Source of the DNA: Legionellaceae bacterium
Lineage (GTDB): Bacteria > Pseudomonadota > Gammaproteobacteria > Legionellales > Legionellaceae
Direction of reading: 5' to 3'
DNA: 64,000 nt
Assembly (NCBI GenBank): GCA_029210085.1
Contig: JARGPP010000013.1
Coordinates: forward strand, 164,719-228,718
Both the position numbers and the translations under genes were made by a program. The notes under the pieces were generated by a model. It saw only the letters and a program-made list of their open reading frames with translations. It was not told the origin of the DNA and did no database searches. Positions 53,713 through 62,635 of this stretch are shown one piece after another; positions within the stretch are counted from its first letter, which is position 1; the number at the start of each line of letters is the position of its first letter.

Positions 53713-54534
53713 ATGTTACCTCTACTCTTAGCTGCTCCAACGCTTGCTGCAGCAGCAACAGACTTTACAGTCTATATCGTAGGTGTAGGTGCTTTAGGCA
53801 CAGGAGGGTTTCTCGGCTATTTCTGGTCTCATCCTGCAGCACCCCCAGCTACGCCAACAAACTCAAATGCTTCAGCTAAAGAAGAAAAACACCTTCAAGC
53901 AGCTGAAGTGATTCAAACGGAAACCAAGAATAAAAGAAAACGGGTATTAGAAAAAATAGGTGACGAAGCAATGGGACATATTGAAAAAGTCTTAGAAGGG
54001 GCTTACAAATCACGCTTAAAACTCAATAGCCTAGCACAAACATTTGAAACACAAACACATGAAATGAAACAGTCTACAGAAACACTAAAAAAATTAATCG
54101 AAACACTCAATTTGGCGAACACATCAGCACAAGGTACCGTCCACCATTTATCCACTGAAATTGATGCGCTCAAGCATAATATTTCAACTGGAAGTCACGC
54201 AATAGAGGAAGCAACTCAAAAATTATCCAGCAAAGAAGTGGCTCTTGCAAACGTTGTTGGGCAATTTAAGCGAATGAGTGTAACTCTGGAAAATACTCAA
54301 CTTGAATATCGCACACAAATTTCAACTTTAACTGAAGCATTACAGCGTTCAAATAGTGCATTAAATCAAAAAATTGCCAATCAACCAAAGCAAGAAGAAC
54401 ACATCAAACGCTTACAAAATAAAGTTGTTCAATTAACTGCCTGCCTTCAAGCTGTCACACCAAAAAAAGAAGGTACTGCAGCCCATCAATCTGAATCTCA
54501 ACCTGAAGCAATTACTTCCATTCAATATACTTAA
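53713..54534 (+). CDS. Membrane-anchored coiled-coil protein
   Basis: 273 residues, with AGGAG 7 bases before the ATG. A short N-terminal Ala-rich stretch and one glycine-rich membrane segment (FTVYIVGVGALGTGGFLGYFW, residues 18-38) precede a Pro-rich spacer and a long coiled coil from about residue 60 to 240, with regular Leu/Ile heptads such as SLAQTFETQTHEMKQSTETL. No bacterial family was recognised. It follows the previous gene by 33 bases, so an operon is likely. Confidence 0.75.
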   Translation: MLPLLLAAPTLAAAATDFTVYIVGVGALGTGGFLGYFWSHPAAPPATPTNSNASAKEEKHLQAAEVIQTETKNKRKRVLEKIGDEAMGHIEKVLEGAYKSRLKLNSLAQTFETQTHEMKQSTETLKKLIETLNLANTSAQGTVHHLSTEIDALKHNISTGSHAIEEATQKLSSKEVALANVVGQFKRMSVTLENTQLEYRTQISTLTEALQRSNSALNQKIANQPKQEEHIKRLQNKVVQLTACLQAVTPKKEGTAAHQSESQPEAITSIQYT

Positions 54535-54575
54535 TTTAGCCTATTTAACTGAACTTAATTCAAGGAAGAACAGTC

Positions 54576-55601
54576 ATGTTACATGAAATACAGTCATCCG
54601 GTGAACTCCTCATGAATCTAAAAGAACAAAGCACGCATATTGGGGATTTACGAGGCTCTTTAGATACCTTAATTAAAAACCGTGAGGATAAAAGTTATTT
54701 AAACCGATTATCCTTAAGTTATGGAGAAGCCGCGTGGTGGCAAAAAACACTGCTTTTTATCGGCTTTTTGCTAACTGGGGCTGCTGTTATTACCTGTTTT
54801 GGGCTATCTCCTTGGTGGATGCTTCCCTTAGTGAGTTTTTATGGCATAAGTATTTACTTTTTATCTAATCATCATGAAGCGCATCAAAGTATTAATACAA
54901 AAACTTTAGCAGTTCTCGAATCAACACTCACTGAATCAATCCATGCAATTGACGCTGTCTGTCATCAGCTAGATAATATCACCCATGTTTGCTCAACACT
55001 CTATCAATTTCAAGCAACAGAACACATCGCATTTCAACAACGGTTATCAAGTATGGAGCAAACAAATGACTCATATCAAACAGCAGTCGATATATTAAAT
55101 CCCGTTGCCCAAGCATTAAATCAAACAGAGCAAACCACCCATCAAAAAGCGCAAGAATTACTGAAATTATTCAATGAAACACAAACCACACTGCTTGAAG
55201 AAAAAGAGCATATTTCACAAGTACTGACCCCAAAACTCAATACAAGCATCGACTCATTAAAAGACTCTGAAGCACACCTTTCATCCTTAAAAACACAATT
55301 TCAAAAGAATATTATCTATATGAATGCATTCATTGATGAACTGGATGAGCTATGTTGTCAATTAGACTCCGAACAATCCGTGCAAAAAAGCACTTTTCAA
55401 GAAGACACTTTTGAAGAAACAGACAAACTTTTGATGCATGCAGATGAAGTAATAGAACAAGCGATGCGAACACTTTCTCCATCATCAGAACATTCATTAG
55501 CGACTACACATACAAAGCCCATAAACGCTAGCCCTACTTTTTTTAGGCCCGTGCTCAGCGCATCAGAATTTTCAACTCAAACCATAGAACATGCATGTTA
55601 A
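54576..55601 (+). CDS. Coiled-coil protein with a membrane hairpin
   Basis: 341 residues; AAGGAAG stands 8 bases upstream of the ATG. Two membrane helices at about 57-75 and 79-97 (TLLFIGFLLTGAAVITCFG and WWMLPLVSFYGISIYFL) are followed by a helical coiled-coil region to about residue 290, then a Ser/Thr-rich tail. Both long ends would lie on the same side of the membrane, an arrangement also seen in SNARE-like LegC-type effectors of Legionella. That comparison is architectural only. Third gene of the cluster. Confidence 0.75.
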   Translation: MLHEIQSSGELLMNLKEQSTHIGDLRGSLDTLIKNREDKSYLNRLSLSYGEAAWWQKTLLFIGFLLTGAAVITCFGLSPWWMLPLVSFYGISIYFLSNHHEAHQSINTKTLAVLESTLTESIHAIDAVCHQLDNITHVCSTLYQFQATEHIAFQQRLSSMEQTNDSYQTAVDILNPVAQALNQTEQTTHQKAQELLKLFNETQTTLLEEKEHISQVLTPKLNTSIDSLKDSEAHLSSLKTQFQKNIIYMNAFIDELDELCCQLDSEQSVQKSTFQEDTFEETDKLLMHADEVIEQAMRTLSPSSEHSLATTHTKPINASPTFFRPVLSASEFSTQTIEHAC

Positions 55602-55620
55602 TCAATCCATATAAAAAATA

Positions 55621-56694
55621 TTAACCATATAAAAACTTACTCGCAATTTTTTTTTGTAATAAAGGTATACGAGTCATGATTTTTAACATAAATAATACTA
55701 AAAAATGTTTCAGTGGGTTACTCGCTGTCAATATTTTTCGAAGCACCTCTGAACCTGCAATAATACTTTTACCTTCTTGATAGCGAGACTGAGTGTATTC
55801 ATTTGCTTTATTTTGTACTAATTTTTCAGCTAAATCTGCTGCGTCAGCAATGCCCAGATTCATACCTCGTCCCCCTGCAGGAGAATGAGAGTGCGCTGCA
55901 TCACCCGCCAGAAAAACACGCCCCTTACGATATATTTCAACTTGTGCAACTTTTATTTTAAATTCACCTTCTCGGTGAATTTTAATTATATCAAGTTCAA
56001 ATGGCACATCATCTAATACGCGCTTAGTATTAGAAACAAAGCGAAAACGATTTTTTCCTATCGGTGCTACAAATACAATATGTCCATGCCCTACAGTATA
56101 CAGAGCAACACTACTCATCATATCTTCTGGATAATAGGCTTCTACATCTGCAATAGACCATACATCTGGAAGCTCAATGCCTTTAGACTTAATACCGACC
56201 AGCTCTCGCGTTAAGCTATGAGCACCATCGGCACCAATGATGTAATCACCTTTGAAAATTTTACCTTGAGTCGTGCCTACAAGCACTTGCTTATTTTGGG
56301 GTGTAATACTTTCCAGTTCAGTATCATAATGAATCGCTCCACCTAAACTTAAAAAAGTATCTCGTAAAATTGTTTCTGTTTTATCTTGTGGCAAGCCCAA
56401 CATAAAGTTGTAACCATATTGAACAGGATTAGCAGCCGTCAGTTTCAATGTTACCCAGTGTTTTGCGCCATGATAAAAACGGGCAGTATGATATTGAATA
56501 CCTTCTGCCAGCAATTTGTTTGTAACACCTGAAATTTCTAAAATTTTCAAGCTATGAGGATTAATCCCAACTGCACGTGATAACGTTGAACCTTGCTTTT
56601 TTTTATCAATGATTTCAACAGACACACCGCGTCGTGCTAATTCAACACCTGCAGTAAGGCCTGTTGGCCCCGCCCCGACAATTATCACATGCAT
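55621..56694 (-). CDS. FAD-dependent monooxygenase (aromatic hydroxylase type)
   Basis: 357 residues from the ATG at 56692-56694 with AAGGATAT upstream. Group A flavoprotein hydroxylase: GAGPTGLTAGVELARRG (FAD-binding beta-alpha-beta), the DG motif in YIIGADGAHSLTRELVG, and FLAGDAAHSHSPAGGRGMNLGIADAADLAEKL (second FAD motif). The C-terminal domain is short and lacks the thioredoxin-like extension of PHBH/phenol hydroxylases. Substrate unknown. It faces the coiled-coil cluster tail-to-tail. Confidence 0.9.
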   Translation of the reverse strand: MHVIIVGAGPTGLTAGVELARRGVSVEIIDKKKQGSTLSRAVGINPHSLKILEISGVTNKLLAEGIQYHTARFYHGAKHWVTLKLTAANPVQYGYNFMLGLPQDKTETILRDTFLSLGGAIHYDTELESITPQNKQVLVGTTQGKIFKGDYIIGADGAHSLTRELVGIKSKGIELPDVWSIADVEAYYPEDMMSSVALYTVGHGHIVFVAPIGKNRFRFVSNTKRVLDDVPFELDIIKIHREGEFKIKVAQVEIYRKGRVFLAGDAAHSHSPAGGRGMNLGIADAADLAEKLVQNKANEYTQSRYQEGKSIIAGSEVLRKILTASNPLKHFLVLFMLKIMTRIPLLQKKIASKFLYG

Positions 56695-56821
56695 CAATCA
56701 ATATCCTTATAAAATAAACCATATAATTAATACTACATTTTAATTTTATAACAATAAGTCTAGCTTAAAAAATAAATCACACACGATATTCAAAGTGACC
56801 ATCCATGTTGGTCAAAATAAA

Positions 56822-57694
56822 TTATATCCGATAGATATTATCCTCACTAATTTGTTCCAGCACTGTGCTCGATTCTGCTTTTTCTAAATCCTCAGCAGCA
56901 TTTCCTTGTGATAAGCTTACAAGCAAAGCAAGGGTACCCGGTGAAAAAAATGCATTGGTGTCTTGATCATCAATTCGAGGAGGCGTTATCTTCCCTTGAT
57001 TTTCACATTCATACAACACATCGGCTAATCGAGTCTCATCATCTTCTAATGCTTCATCATTAATATCAATACCATTCTCACGGATTGGAGTGGGTTCTAA
57101 CAACGATTGAACAAGATTTTTAAATAAAGGTAAGGTATTTTTCTTACGAACCATTTTTCTCGTCACTAACTGAAGCTCACCTTCTTTTCTTGCATACGTG
57201 ATATGATTATCACCTACCAACTCAATATGCGCATCAGGCGGTACATCACTGCCATCTGGATATGAAAAAATGAATTTAAACCAATTATATTTTCTATAAA
57301 CAGGAATTTTTTTCCCATCGTTCTCTACATATGTTTTACGATGCTTATTTCCACCACGACCTACAACAGTATCATGCGGTAAAACTGCTTTCCCACTATA
57401 ATACAAGTATCTTCCCTGACCTTCACTTCTATTGGCATAACAAATAACTTGCTTAGGTTCCCCGTCCTGAAAAAGAACATGCCTATTGCCGCGTTTAAAG
57501 ACCCTATCTTTTTGAGAAACACGCCTGCCCGTATCTTTAAGAATCATTGATTTTTCTTTGATTTCTTGCGCCGTTAATTCTCTAACTTTAACAGTACTTT
57601 CCTGTTCCAAATCGATGGTATTAGCCTCTACTTTTGTATTGCCTGTAGAGCTTTTATGATGACCAAATTTACTCTGATGACGTCTTTGTCGCAT
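56822..57694 (-). CDS. Hypothetical protein, unknown family
   Basis: 290 residues from the ATG at 57692-57694 (AGAGGTTG upstream; an open frame runs to 57796 without support). The N-terminus is basic and low in hydrophobicity (RQRRHQSKFGHHKSS). The middle is strand-rich with DTVVGRGGNKHRKTYVENDG, YNWFKFIFSYPDG and HIELVGDNHITYARKEGEL, followed by an acidic tail (DINDEALEDDETRLADVL). No signal peptide or membrane span. No family recognised. Same strand as the helicase-like gene, separated by the truncated GIY-YIG gene. Confidence 0.68.
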   Translation of the reverse strand: MRQRRHQSKFGHHKSSTGNTKVEANTIDLEQESTVKVRELTAQEIKEKSMILKDTGRRVSQKDRVFKRGNRHVLFQDGEPKQVICYANRSEGQGRYLYYSGKAVLPHDTVVGRGGNKHRKTYVENDGKKIPVYRKYNWFKFIFSYPDGSDVPPDAHIELVGDNHITYARKEGELQLVTRKMVRKKNTLPLFKNLVQSLLEPTPIRENGIDINDEALEDDETRLADVLYECENQGKITPPRIDDQDTNAFFSPGTLALLVSLSQGNAAEDLEKAESSTVLEQISEDNIYRI

Positions 57695-57804
57695 AAACCA
57701 ACCTCTGTTATTATAAATAATCTTATTTATGCTCACAAAACAAGCACAAGGGGTCGCCATTATACGCTTATTTATCAAAAATAAAATCATTATCATGGTA
57801 CGAG

Positions 57805-58176
57805 TTAAGGAAGTTTTGCAAGTGCTATCGCTAAAAATAACCGTTCTTTTCTAGAGGCTGTTGATAATTCATCTCCTCGCTTACGTGCCGGGGCCATATC
57901 ATTACCCATAAGTATCTCTTCGCGTATTAAACATATTTTGTAACACCCCTGGTCCGTCAAACTATCGTACAAATCGTTCCAGTCTGGGTTTATAGTCTGA
58001 ACAAGCGCATTCTTCTTATCTCTAGACCAACCTTTAATTTGTTTTTCCCACTCAATAGCAACGACAATATCAGAGCAAACCTCATAATACATAAGTTTAT
58101 GTTTGTGTTCATAAATACGGCGGATTAAATCATTGGTAACGCCAACATAAAGCACGTGATTGTATTTGTTGGCCAC
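57805..58176 (-). pseudogene. GIY-YIG nuclease-like gene, truncated and fused to an IS-end repeat
   Basis: The frame begins at a GTG (58174-58176) inside the first motif. In-frame codons just upstream (58177-58194) still read IYVYLV, the GIY strand, but then meet a stop with no start codon. The body fits small UPF0213-like GIY-YIG proteins: LYVGVTNDLIRRIYEHK, LMYYEV, AIEWEKQIKGWSRDKKNALV and NPDWNDLYDSL. The normal protein would end there. Here 40 more codons run through the IS-end repeat (57851-57939). It is probably inactive or nearly so. Confidence 0.7.
57851..57939. repeat. Insertion-sequence end repeat, copy 2
   Basis: Second copy of the roughly 90-base segment seen at 52336-52428, in the same orientation and without any transposase beside it. 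It sits at the 3' end of the GIY-YIG gene and supplies that frame's last codons. It looks like a solo IS end or a MITE-like leftover. Confidence 0.7.
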
Positions 58177-58334
58177 GAGATAAACATATATTAATCACTA
58201 TGCATCTAATTTCCTTACTGCAATTAGACCATTTAGCCTGTTAATTATGTCGATATCACGTCAGTGGAAGATAAATTAATACGCTATAATTGATTACACG
58301 ACCTAAAACACACCTTTGAGTCATAAATAACAGC

Positions 58335-60641
58335 TTAAGGTGCGGCGTTACTATCACTATCAGCAATAGGAGGCGTTGGGCTGTCAGAATCATATTCAGA
58401 GGTATTTCTTCGCCCTGAAACTTGCTCTTTTAACTCCGAAAAAGCTTCCATTCTACTTGCTTTATCTCTCTCTGCTTGAAAGATAACATCCATTCTTTTA
58501 CCAGAGTCTTCCGCATAAATATCATCTAATTTCACATACTGCCCTTCAGGAACTTGATTACTCACAATTTGTTGATTAAATGCAGCAAGATCATCAGCTC
58601 GAATATTCCGACCATGTAATTGAGGTGCATCAACTGGGTTATTCAAAGAATCTGCTGTTGACGCAACAATTTGCTGTACGCCTAAAACACTTGGAATTGA
58701 AATACCCGTGGTATAACAAGAATCACTCGCAACATGCATCACCAAGCCACATCTCATTTGGTCTAATATGGCGGCTGACTCTTCTGCGGTTGTTTTTGCT
58801 TGTACCTTAGAGCCCATCGTAGCCGATGCTGTATACTGAGCCTGCAGTGCTTCCAAATCAATATCAGCCGCAGTACATAAACCATGGGGATCCGTTGGAT
58901 TTGTCGCTAACCGCTCAATAATTTCTTGTAATTGCTCAATATATTTTTCTCGCTGTTCTGTTGGTAAACCCGTTGCAACTCCCTCATAAGAAATAGCTGC
59001 GATATCGACAGGCGTTTTAGTATGCGTTGAAATAAGTGCCTCCAATCTCCCTTGACGCTGCAGACTTTCCAATTTTCTTGCGGGTACATCTGGGTAAAGC
59101 AAACTTAAAGCATGTACATTCATAGACATTGCAATTTGCGCCTGTTGTGCTGTTTTAACTTCTTCTACTAAATTAACCGGTTTTCCTGGACCAACGCGCT
59201 GTTCTGCAATACGGTAGAGTGCCTCTTCATCTGCTTCGGGATGAAGTGCTTGCATCATCTCAACTCGTGCATTAATTTCTGCATCACGACGTGCTTGCCG
59301 CACTTGAGTGGCTAAGATAATTTCATTCGGATAATGTCCTTCTGCAATATCTTGATAACTTTGAATCCAATCTCGGCGTAAACGATTATCCCCCGTAAAC
59401 ACAAAGTTTTTTTGATTCAGTCCTCGCTGGCAATTTTTTTTCATTGCAAAATCAATGGCAGCTTCTTCAGACATAGGTGGATCACCTGCAATCAAATTCC
59501 GTACCTGATCGACCGAAACTAAACCAGGCCCTTTGCTTGGATATTCATCTCGAGCAAAATAACCTTTAATCGCAGTAGACAATAAATCAGTTGATAATAC
59601 ATTTGCATCTGTTTTCCGACAGTTTTGCCTTAACCCCCCTTGATCCATCACAAAACGCACATTGATATCAACCAAAGTATCATTACCAATCACTGTTTTT
59701 AACTTACTGGTGGGTGTACCGGTTAGAGCTAGAAGTGCATTATGCTCTTTGAGTGATCTCAGCGTTCCTAAACTTTTGTCATCAAACGTGTGCTGATGTG
59801 ATTCATCCATTAAAACAATTGTATTTTGAACGGCCATTGCTTTTTCATGAAAAAGCGGGTCATCTGCAATCAAAATAATTTGTGAGTTGCCCTCTAAAGC
59901 CTCAGCAAAAGCTTCGACGGTTTCATATTCTTTGGAAGTGTGAACCGATTTTTTTGCTTCCGCTCCTTGTAATATACCGATAGCATCATTTTTCATTTCA
60001 TGAGCAAGTGCATCATTCGGCACAACAATAACACCCTTACCCCCATTGGCATGAGTCACTCCTGCTATCACCCAACTTTTACCTGTCCCCGTTCCCATAA
60101 TAGCGAGCTGCTGAGGATTTCCTCGAACCATGGCGTCAGCAAATTTATTAATGACTCGTAACTGCAAAGGTCTTGGTTTAGGTGAGCTTTCATTAAAAAC
60201 CTCTTTTCCTTCAATCGTAACAGAATATTTTAGCTTCTCTCCCTTCTTAACCATAATAGGGGGAAAATCAACTCTTTCAAGCCCAAACTTTTCTTGTTTA
60301 TCTTGAGATAATTCTTTGCGTACTTTCACTTCAATTACAGGCTCTCCTGTCTCAGCATCACGCATTTTTTTCGCAACTACTTGATACGCATGCTCTCCAC
60401 CCAGTACAGCAACAAACTCACTCCCTCCAGCAATACTTTCTTCTGGTGCATTCATCAAATGATAAATCAAATCCATGAGCTTGGGGCGCTCTTTCTCATT
60501 ATGATACTCAATAATTTCTTGAGCAGATGCCACTTCTAGAACCCGATGTGCTCTTTGCTGCTCTAAAATAGCAATCGCAAGCGCTGCTTGTGCATAACCA
60601 CGGACAGCTCTCCCTTTATCGATATAAGTATTATCTGGCAT
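58335..60641 (-). CDS. SF2 helicase-like DEAH-type ATPase, unusual architecture
   Basis: 768 residues. Motif I IMGTGTGKSW (181-190), Ia VIVVPNDALAHEM, motif II MDESHQ (about 278-283), motif III LTGTPTS (306-312), then a large second half with motif V CYTTGISIP (about 640-650) and motif VI QLHGRNIR (674-681). About 150 residues precede motif I and roughly 330 separate III from V, much more than in ordinary SF2 enzymes. The C-terminus is acidic and disordered. An AGGAT-type site precedes the ATG. Accessory location; no restriction or CRISPR partner nearby. It may be a nucleic-acid translocase; substrate unknown. Confidence 0.78.
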   Translation of the reverse strand: MPDNTYIDKGRAVRGYAQAALAIAILEQQRAHRVLEVASAQEIIEYHNEKERPKLMDLIYHLMNAPEESIAGGSEFVAVLGGEHAYQVVAKKMRDAETGEPVIEVKVRKELSQDKQEKFGLERVDFPPIMVKKGEKLKYSVTIEGKEVFNESSPKPRPLQLRVINKFADAMVRGNPQQLAIMGTGTGKSWVIAGVTHANGGKGVIVVPNDALAHEMKNDAIGILQGAEAKKSVHTSKEYETVEAFAEALEGNSQIILIADDPLFHEKAMAVQNTIVLMDESHQHTFDDKSLGTLRSLKEHNALLALTGTPTSKLKTVIGNDTLVDINVRFVMDQGGLRQNCRKTDANVLSTDLLSTAIKGYFARDEYPSKGPGLVSVDQVRNLIAGDPPMSEEAAIDFAMKKNCQRGLNQKNFVFTGDNRLRRDWIQSYQDIAEGHYPNEIILATQVRQARRDAEINARVEMMQALHPEADEEALYRIAEQRVGPGKPVNLVEEVKTAQQAQIAMSMNVHALSLLYPDVPARKLESLQRQGRLEALISTHTKTPVDIAAISYEGVATGLPTEQREKYIEQLQEIIERLATNPTDPHGLCTAADIDLEALQAQYTASATMGSKVQAKTTAEESAAILDQMRCGLVMHVASDSCYTTGISIPSVLGVQQIVASTADSLNNPVDAPQLHGRNIRADDLAAFNQQIVSNQVPEGQYVKLDDIYAEDSGKRMDVIFQAERDKASRMEAFSELKEQVSGRRNTSEYDSDSPTPPIADSDSNAAP

Positions 60642-60833
60642 GCGATCCTCCCCATAGACACCTGCTTAATGAGGTGTTTTTTTGATCCATATATATAGGT
60701 ATAGAACAAAAAAAGGGGAATTCAAATAAACATCATACTGATTTTTTTTTAATCTTAACTATTCATAAGCGATATCTCAAGCTATCTCGTTCAACATGCT
60801 CCATATGAACATACTGACCCATGATAAAAATAA

Positions 60834-60853
60834 GCTGGACATAAACACCCAGC
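60834..60853 (-). terminator. Rho-independent terminator of the nadD-like/msrAB unit
   Basis: On the minus strand GCTGG and CCAGC (plus-strand 60849-60853 and 60834-60838) form a stem with a 10-base loop, followed by TTATTTTTATC. It begins 15 bases after the msrAB stop. Confidence 0.65.
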
Positions 60854-60867
60854 CGCCAAGCATCTTT

Positions 60868-61887
60868 TTATTTTGAATGCTCAAACAAACTCAAATAGCT
60901 ACCATAGCCTCGCTCTTTTAATTTATTTTTAGGAATAAACTGCAAGGCAGCAGAGTTAATACAATAACGTAAGCCCGTGGGTTCTGGGCCATCTTTAAAA
61001 ACATGCCCCAAATGTGAATCTGCTTTTCTAGAACGAACTTCTGTTCGAACAATAAAAACAAAAGTTCTATCTTTTTTTAAGACCACTGCAGCTTTGGAAA
61101 TTGGCTTTGTAAAGCTTGGCCAACCGGTACCGGACTGATATTTATCCGTTGAACTAAACAAAGGCTCGCCTGATATAATATCCACATAAATTCCTGCTGC
61201 TTTATTATTCCAGTATGGATTATCAAACGGTTTTTCAGTAGCGCCTTCCTGTGTCACCTGATACTGCAAAGTCGTGAGTATTTTTAAGTGATTTGACTTT
61301 GTAAAAACACCCTTCTGATGCCAAATGTCTTCTAAACGTGCATCACGCCCACAACGATGACGATAATACTTATATTGAAGCGCGTGCTTCACATGATAAT
61401 CTTGATGTGAAGCATCTGCCCGATAAAAATGTGTGGACGGCACTACCTCTGTATATATGTGAGAAAACTTTTGCTCAAGCTGACTTTTACTTTGCTCTGC
61501 AACTTGCTTTTGTTCTGCATTCAAATAAAAAATAGCTGTACGATACTGATGCCCATGGTCACAAAACTGAGCATCTTTTACGGTGGGGTCAATCTGACGC
61601 CAAAAATACGCCAGCAGTTCTTGGTAGCTTATTTTTTGGCTGTCATACGTAACGCGTACCGCCTCAGCATAACTCGTTTTTCCGGCAGATACTGACTCGT
61701 ACGTTGGATTTTCAGTGGTTCCACCATCAAATCCTGATTCTGTTTTTAAAACACCTGGAACCTTATCAAAATCGGCTTCAAGACACCAAAAACATCCCCC
61801 CGAAAAAATAGCCTCCGATATTTTTGCAAAACCTATATTCAATACAAAACAACTTAACACAATAATCCAACTAATTTGTCGCACCAT
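60868..61887 (-). CDS. msrAB: Exported peptide methionine sulfoxide reductase MsrA/MsrB fusion
   Basis: Repairs both S- and R-methionine sulfoxide in proteins; the signal peptide ([16 protein letters not shown]) places it in the periplasm. 339 residues. The MsrA half has the nucleophile Cys in [13 protein letters not shown] and the [17 protein letters not shown] segments. The MsrB half has [34 protein letters not shown] and the catalytic Cys in [13 protein letters not shown]. MsrB zinc Cys pairs are absent, as in many MsrB forms. The start overlaps the upstream gene by 17 bases. Confidence 0.95.
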   Translation of the reverse strand: MVRQISWIIVLSCFVLNIGFAKISEAIFSGGCFWCLEADFDKVPGVLKTESGFDGGTTENPTYESVSAGKTSYAEAVRVTYDSQKISYQELLAYFWRQIDPTVKDAQFCDHGHQYRTAIFYLNAEQKQVAEQSKSQLEQKFSHIYTEVVPSTHFYRADASHQDYHVKHALQYKYYRHRCGRDARLEDIWHQKGVFTKSNHLKILTTLQYQVTQEGATEKPFDNPYWNNKAAGIYVDIISGEPLFSSTDKYQSGTGWPSFTKPISKAAVVLKKDRTFVFIVRTEVRSRKADSHLGHVFKDGPEPTGLRYCINSAALQFIPKNKLKERGYGSYLSLFEHSK

Positions 61888-62533
61888 AATATCCTTTCTC
61901 CCTAATCAGTTTATCGACAACCTCTGTTATTCCGTCCGGTCTACCAGTCATACCTGCTGCGTAATATGCACGTGCTGCAGTTGAAGAACCTGCAACCATA
62001 TGAGGTTTTTCATCTTCAAAAGACACCACAGAAGCCTGGATACCGGCCTCGTGCAATGGAGATAGGCTAGTATTCACGTCTTTTAAAGGCATTTCTTCAC
62101 CGACTCGCGGATAAAATTTAACCTCACACAAAGTACCGTAAGTATCCCATTGATACCAACGTGTAAACTGCTTCAAAGCATCTAAGCCTAAAGCTAATGT
62201 AATTTTTTCATCAATACCCTGCTGCTTCGCACGTGAGATCAATGCACTTAATGTATCTATCATATACGAAGGTGGTGGACGCTCAAGCTCTAACCGCTCA
62301 AGAATACAACGATTAAAATCAACCGACTCAAAATCAAGCATTGCTTTTAATAACTCAAAACGGCCTTCAGCTGGAATATAACCTTGAAATGATTTTAACG
62401 GTGACTGAGCATTCAATACCACACGCACTAAATCATATGTTTTTAAACTTAATAAATGCTGAATAAACAACAAATGATTTTTTGTGGGTGGATTCCCACT
62501 CAGACCAAACACAATGGTTTTTAGAGGCCGCAT
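61871..62533 (-). CDS. Nicotinate-nucleotide adenylyltransferase-like protein (NadD family)
   Basis: 220-residue nucleotidylyltransferase. [21 protein letters not shown] is a divergent form of the G.F.P.H.GH motif (second His present in NHL, first His replaced by Lys). It continues with [29 protein letters not shown] (NadD: GaD.l..f..W) and [12 protein letters not shown], the ISST.[IV]R motif. It likely binds ATP and a nicotinate or related nucleotide. The altered first motif leaves doubt whether it is the main NadD of the cell. It is the first gene of a unit with msrAB. Confidence 0.7.
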   Translation of the reverse strand: MRPLKTIVFGLSGNPPTKNHLLFIQHLLSLKTYDLVRVVLNAQSPLKSFQGYIPAEGRFELLKAMLDFESVDFNRCILERLELERPPPSYMIDTLSALISRAKQQGIDEKITLALGLDALKQFTRWYQWDTYGTLCEVKFYPRVGEEMPLKDVNTSLSPLHEAGIQASVVSFEDEKPHMVAGSSTAARAYYAAGMTGRPDGITEVVDKLIREKGYYGATN

Positions 62534-62635
62534 ACATCATTCCCATTTTAAATGCCTTTCACTTAATACTTTACCCGAGCAGATAAGGCACGTACATTAA
62601 TCAATACTTATTTTATTTAATAAAAACAAATAATC

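Noticed and set aside
60658..60683. Hairpin ACACCT/AGGTGT with seven T on the plus strand
   Set aside because: The stem is only 6 bp and lies in the 5' leader of the helicase-like gene on the other strand; no plus-strand gene ends there.
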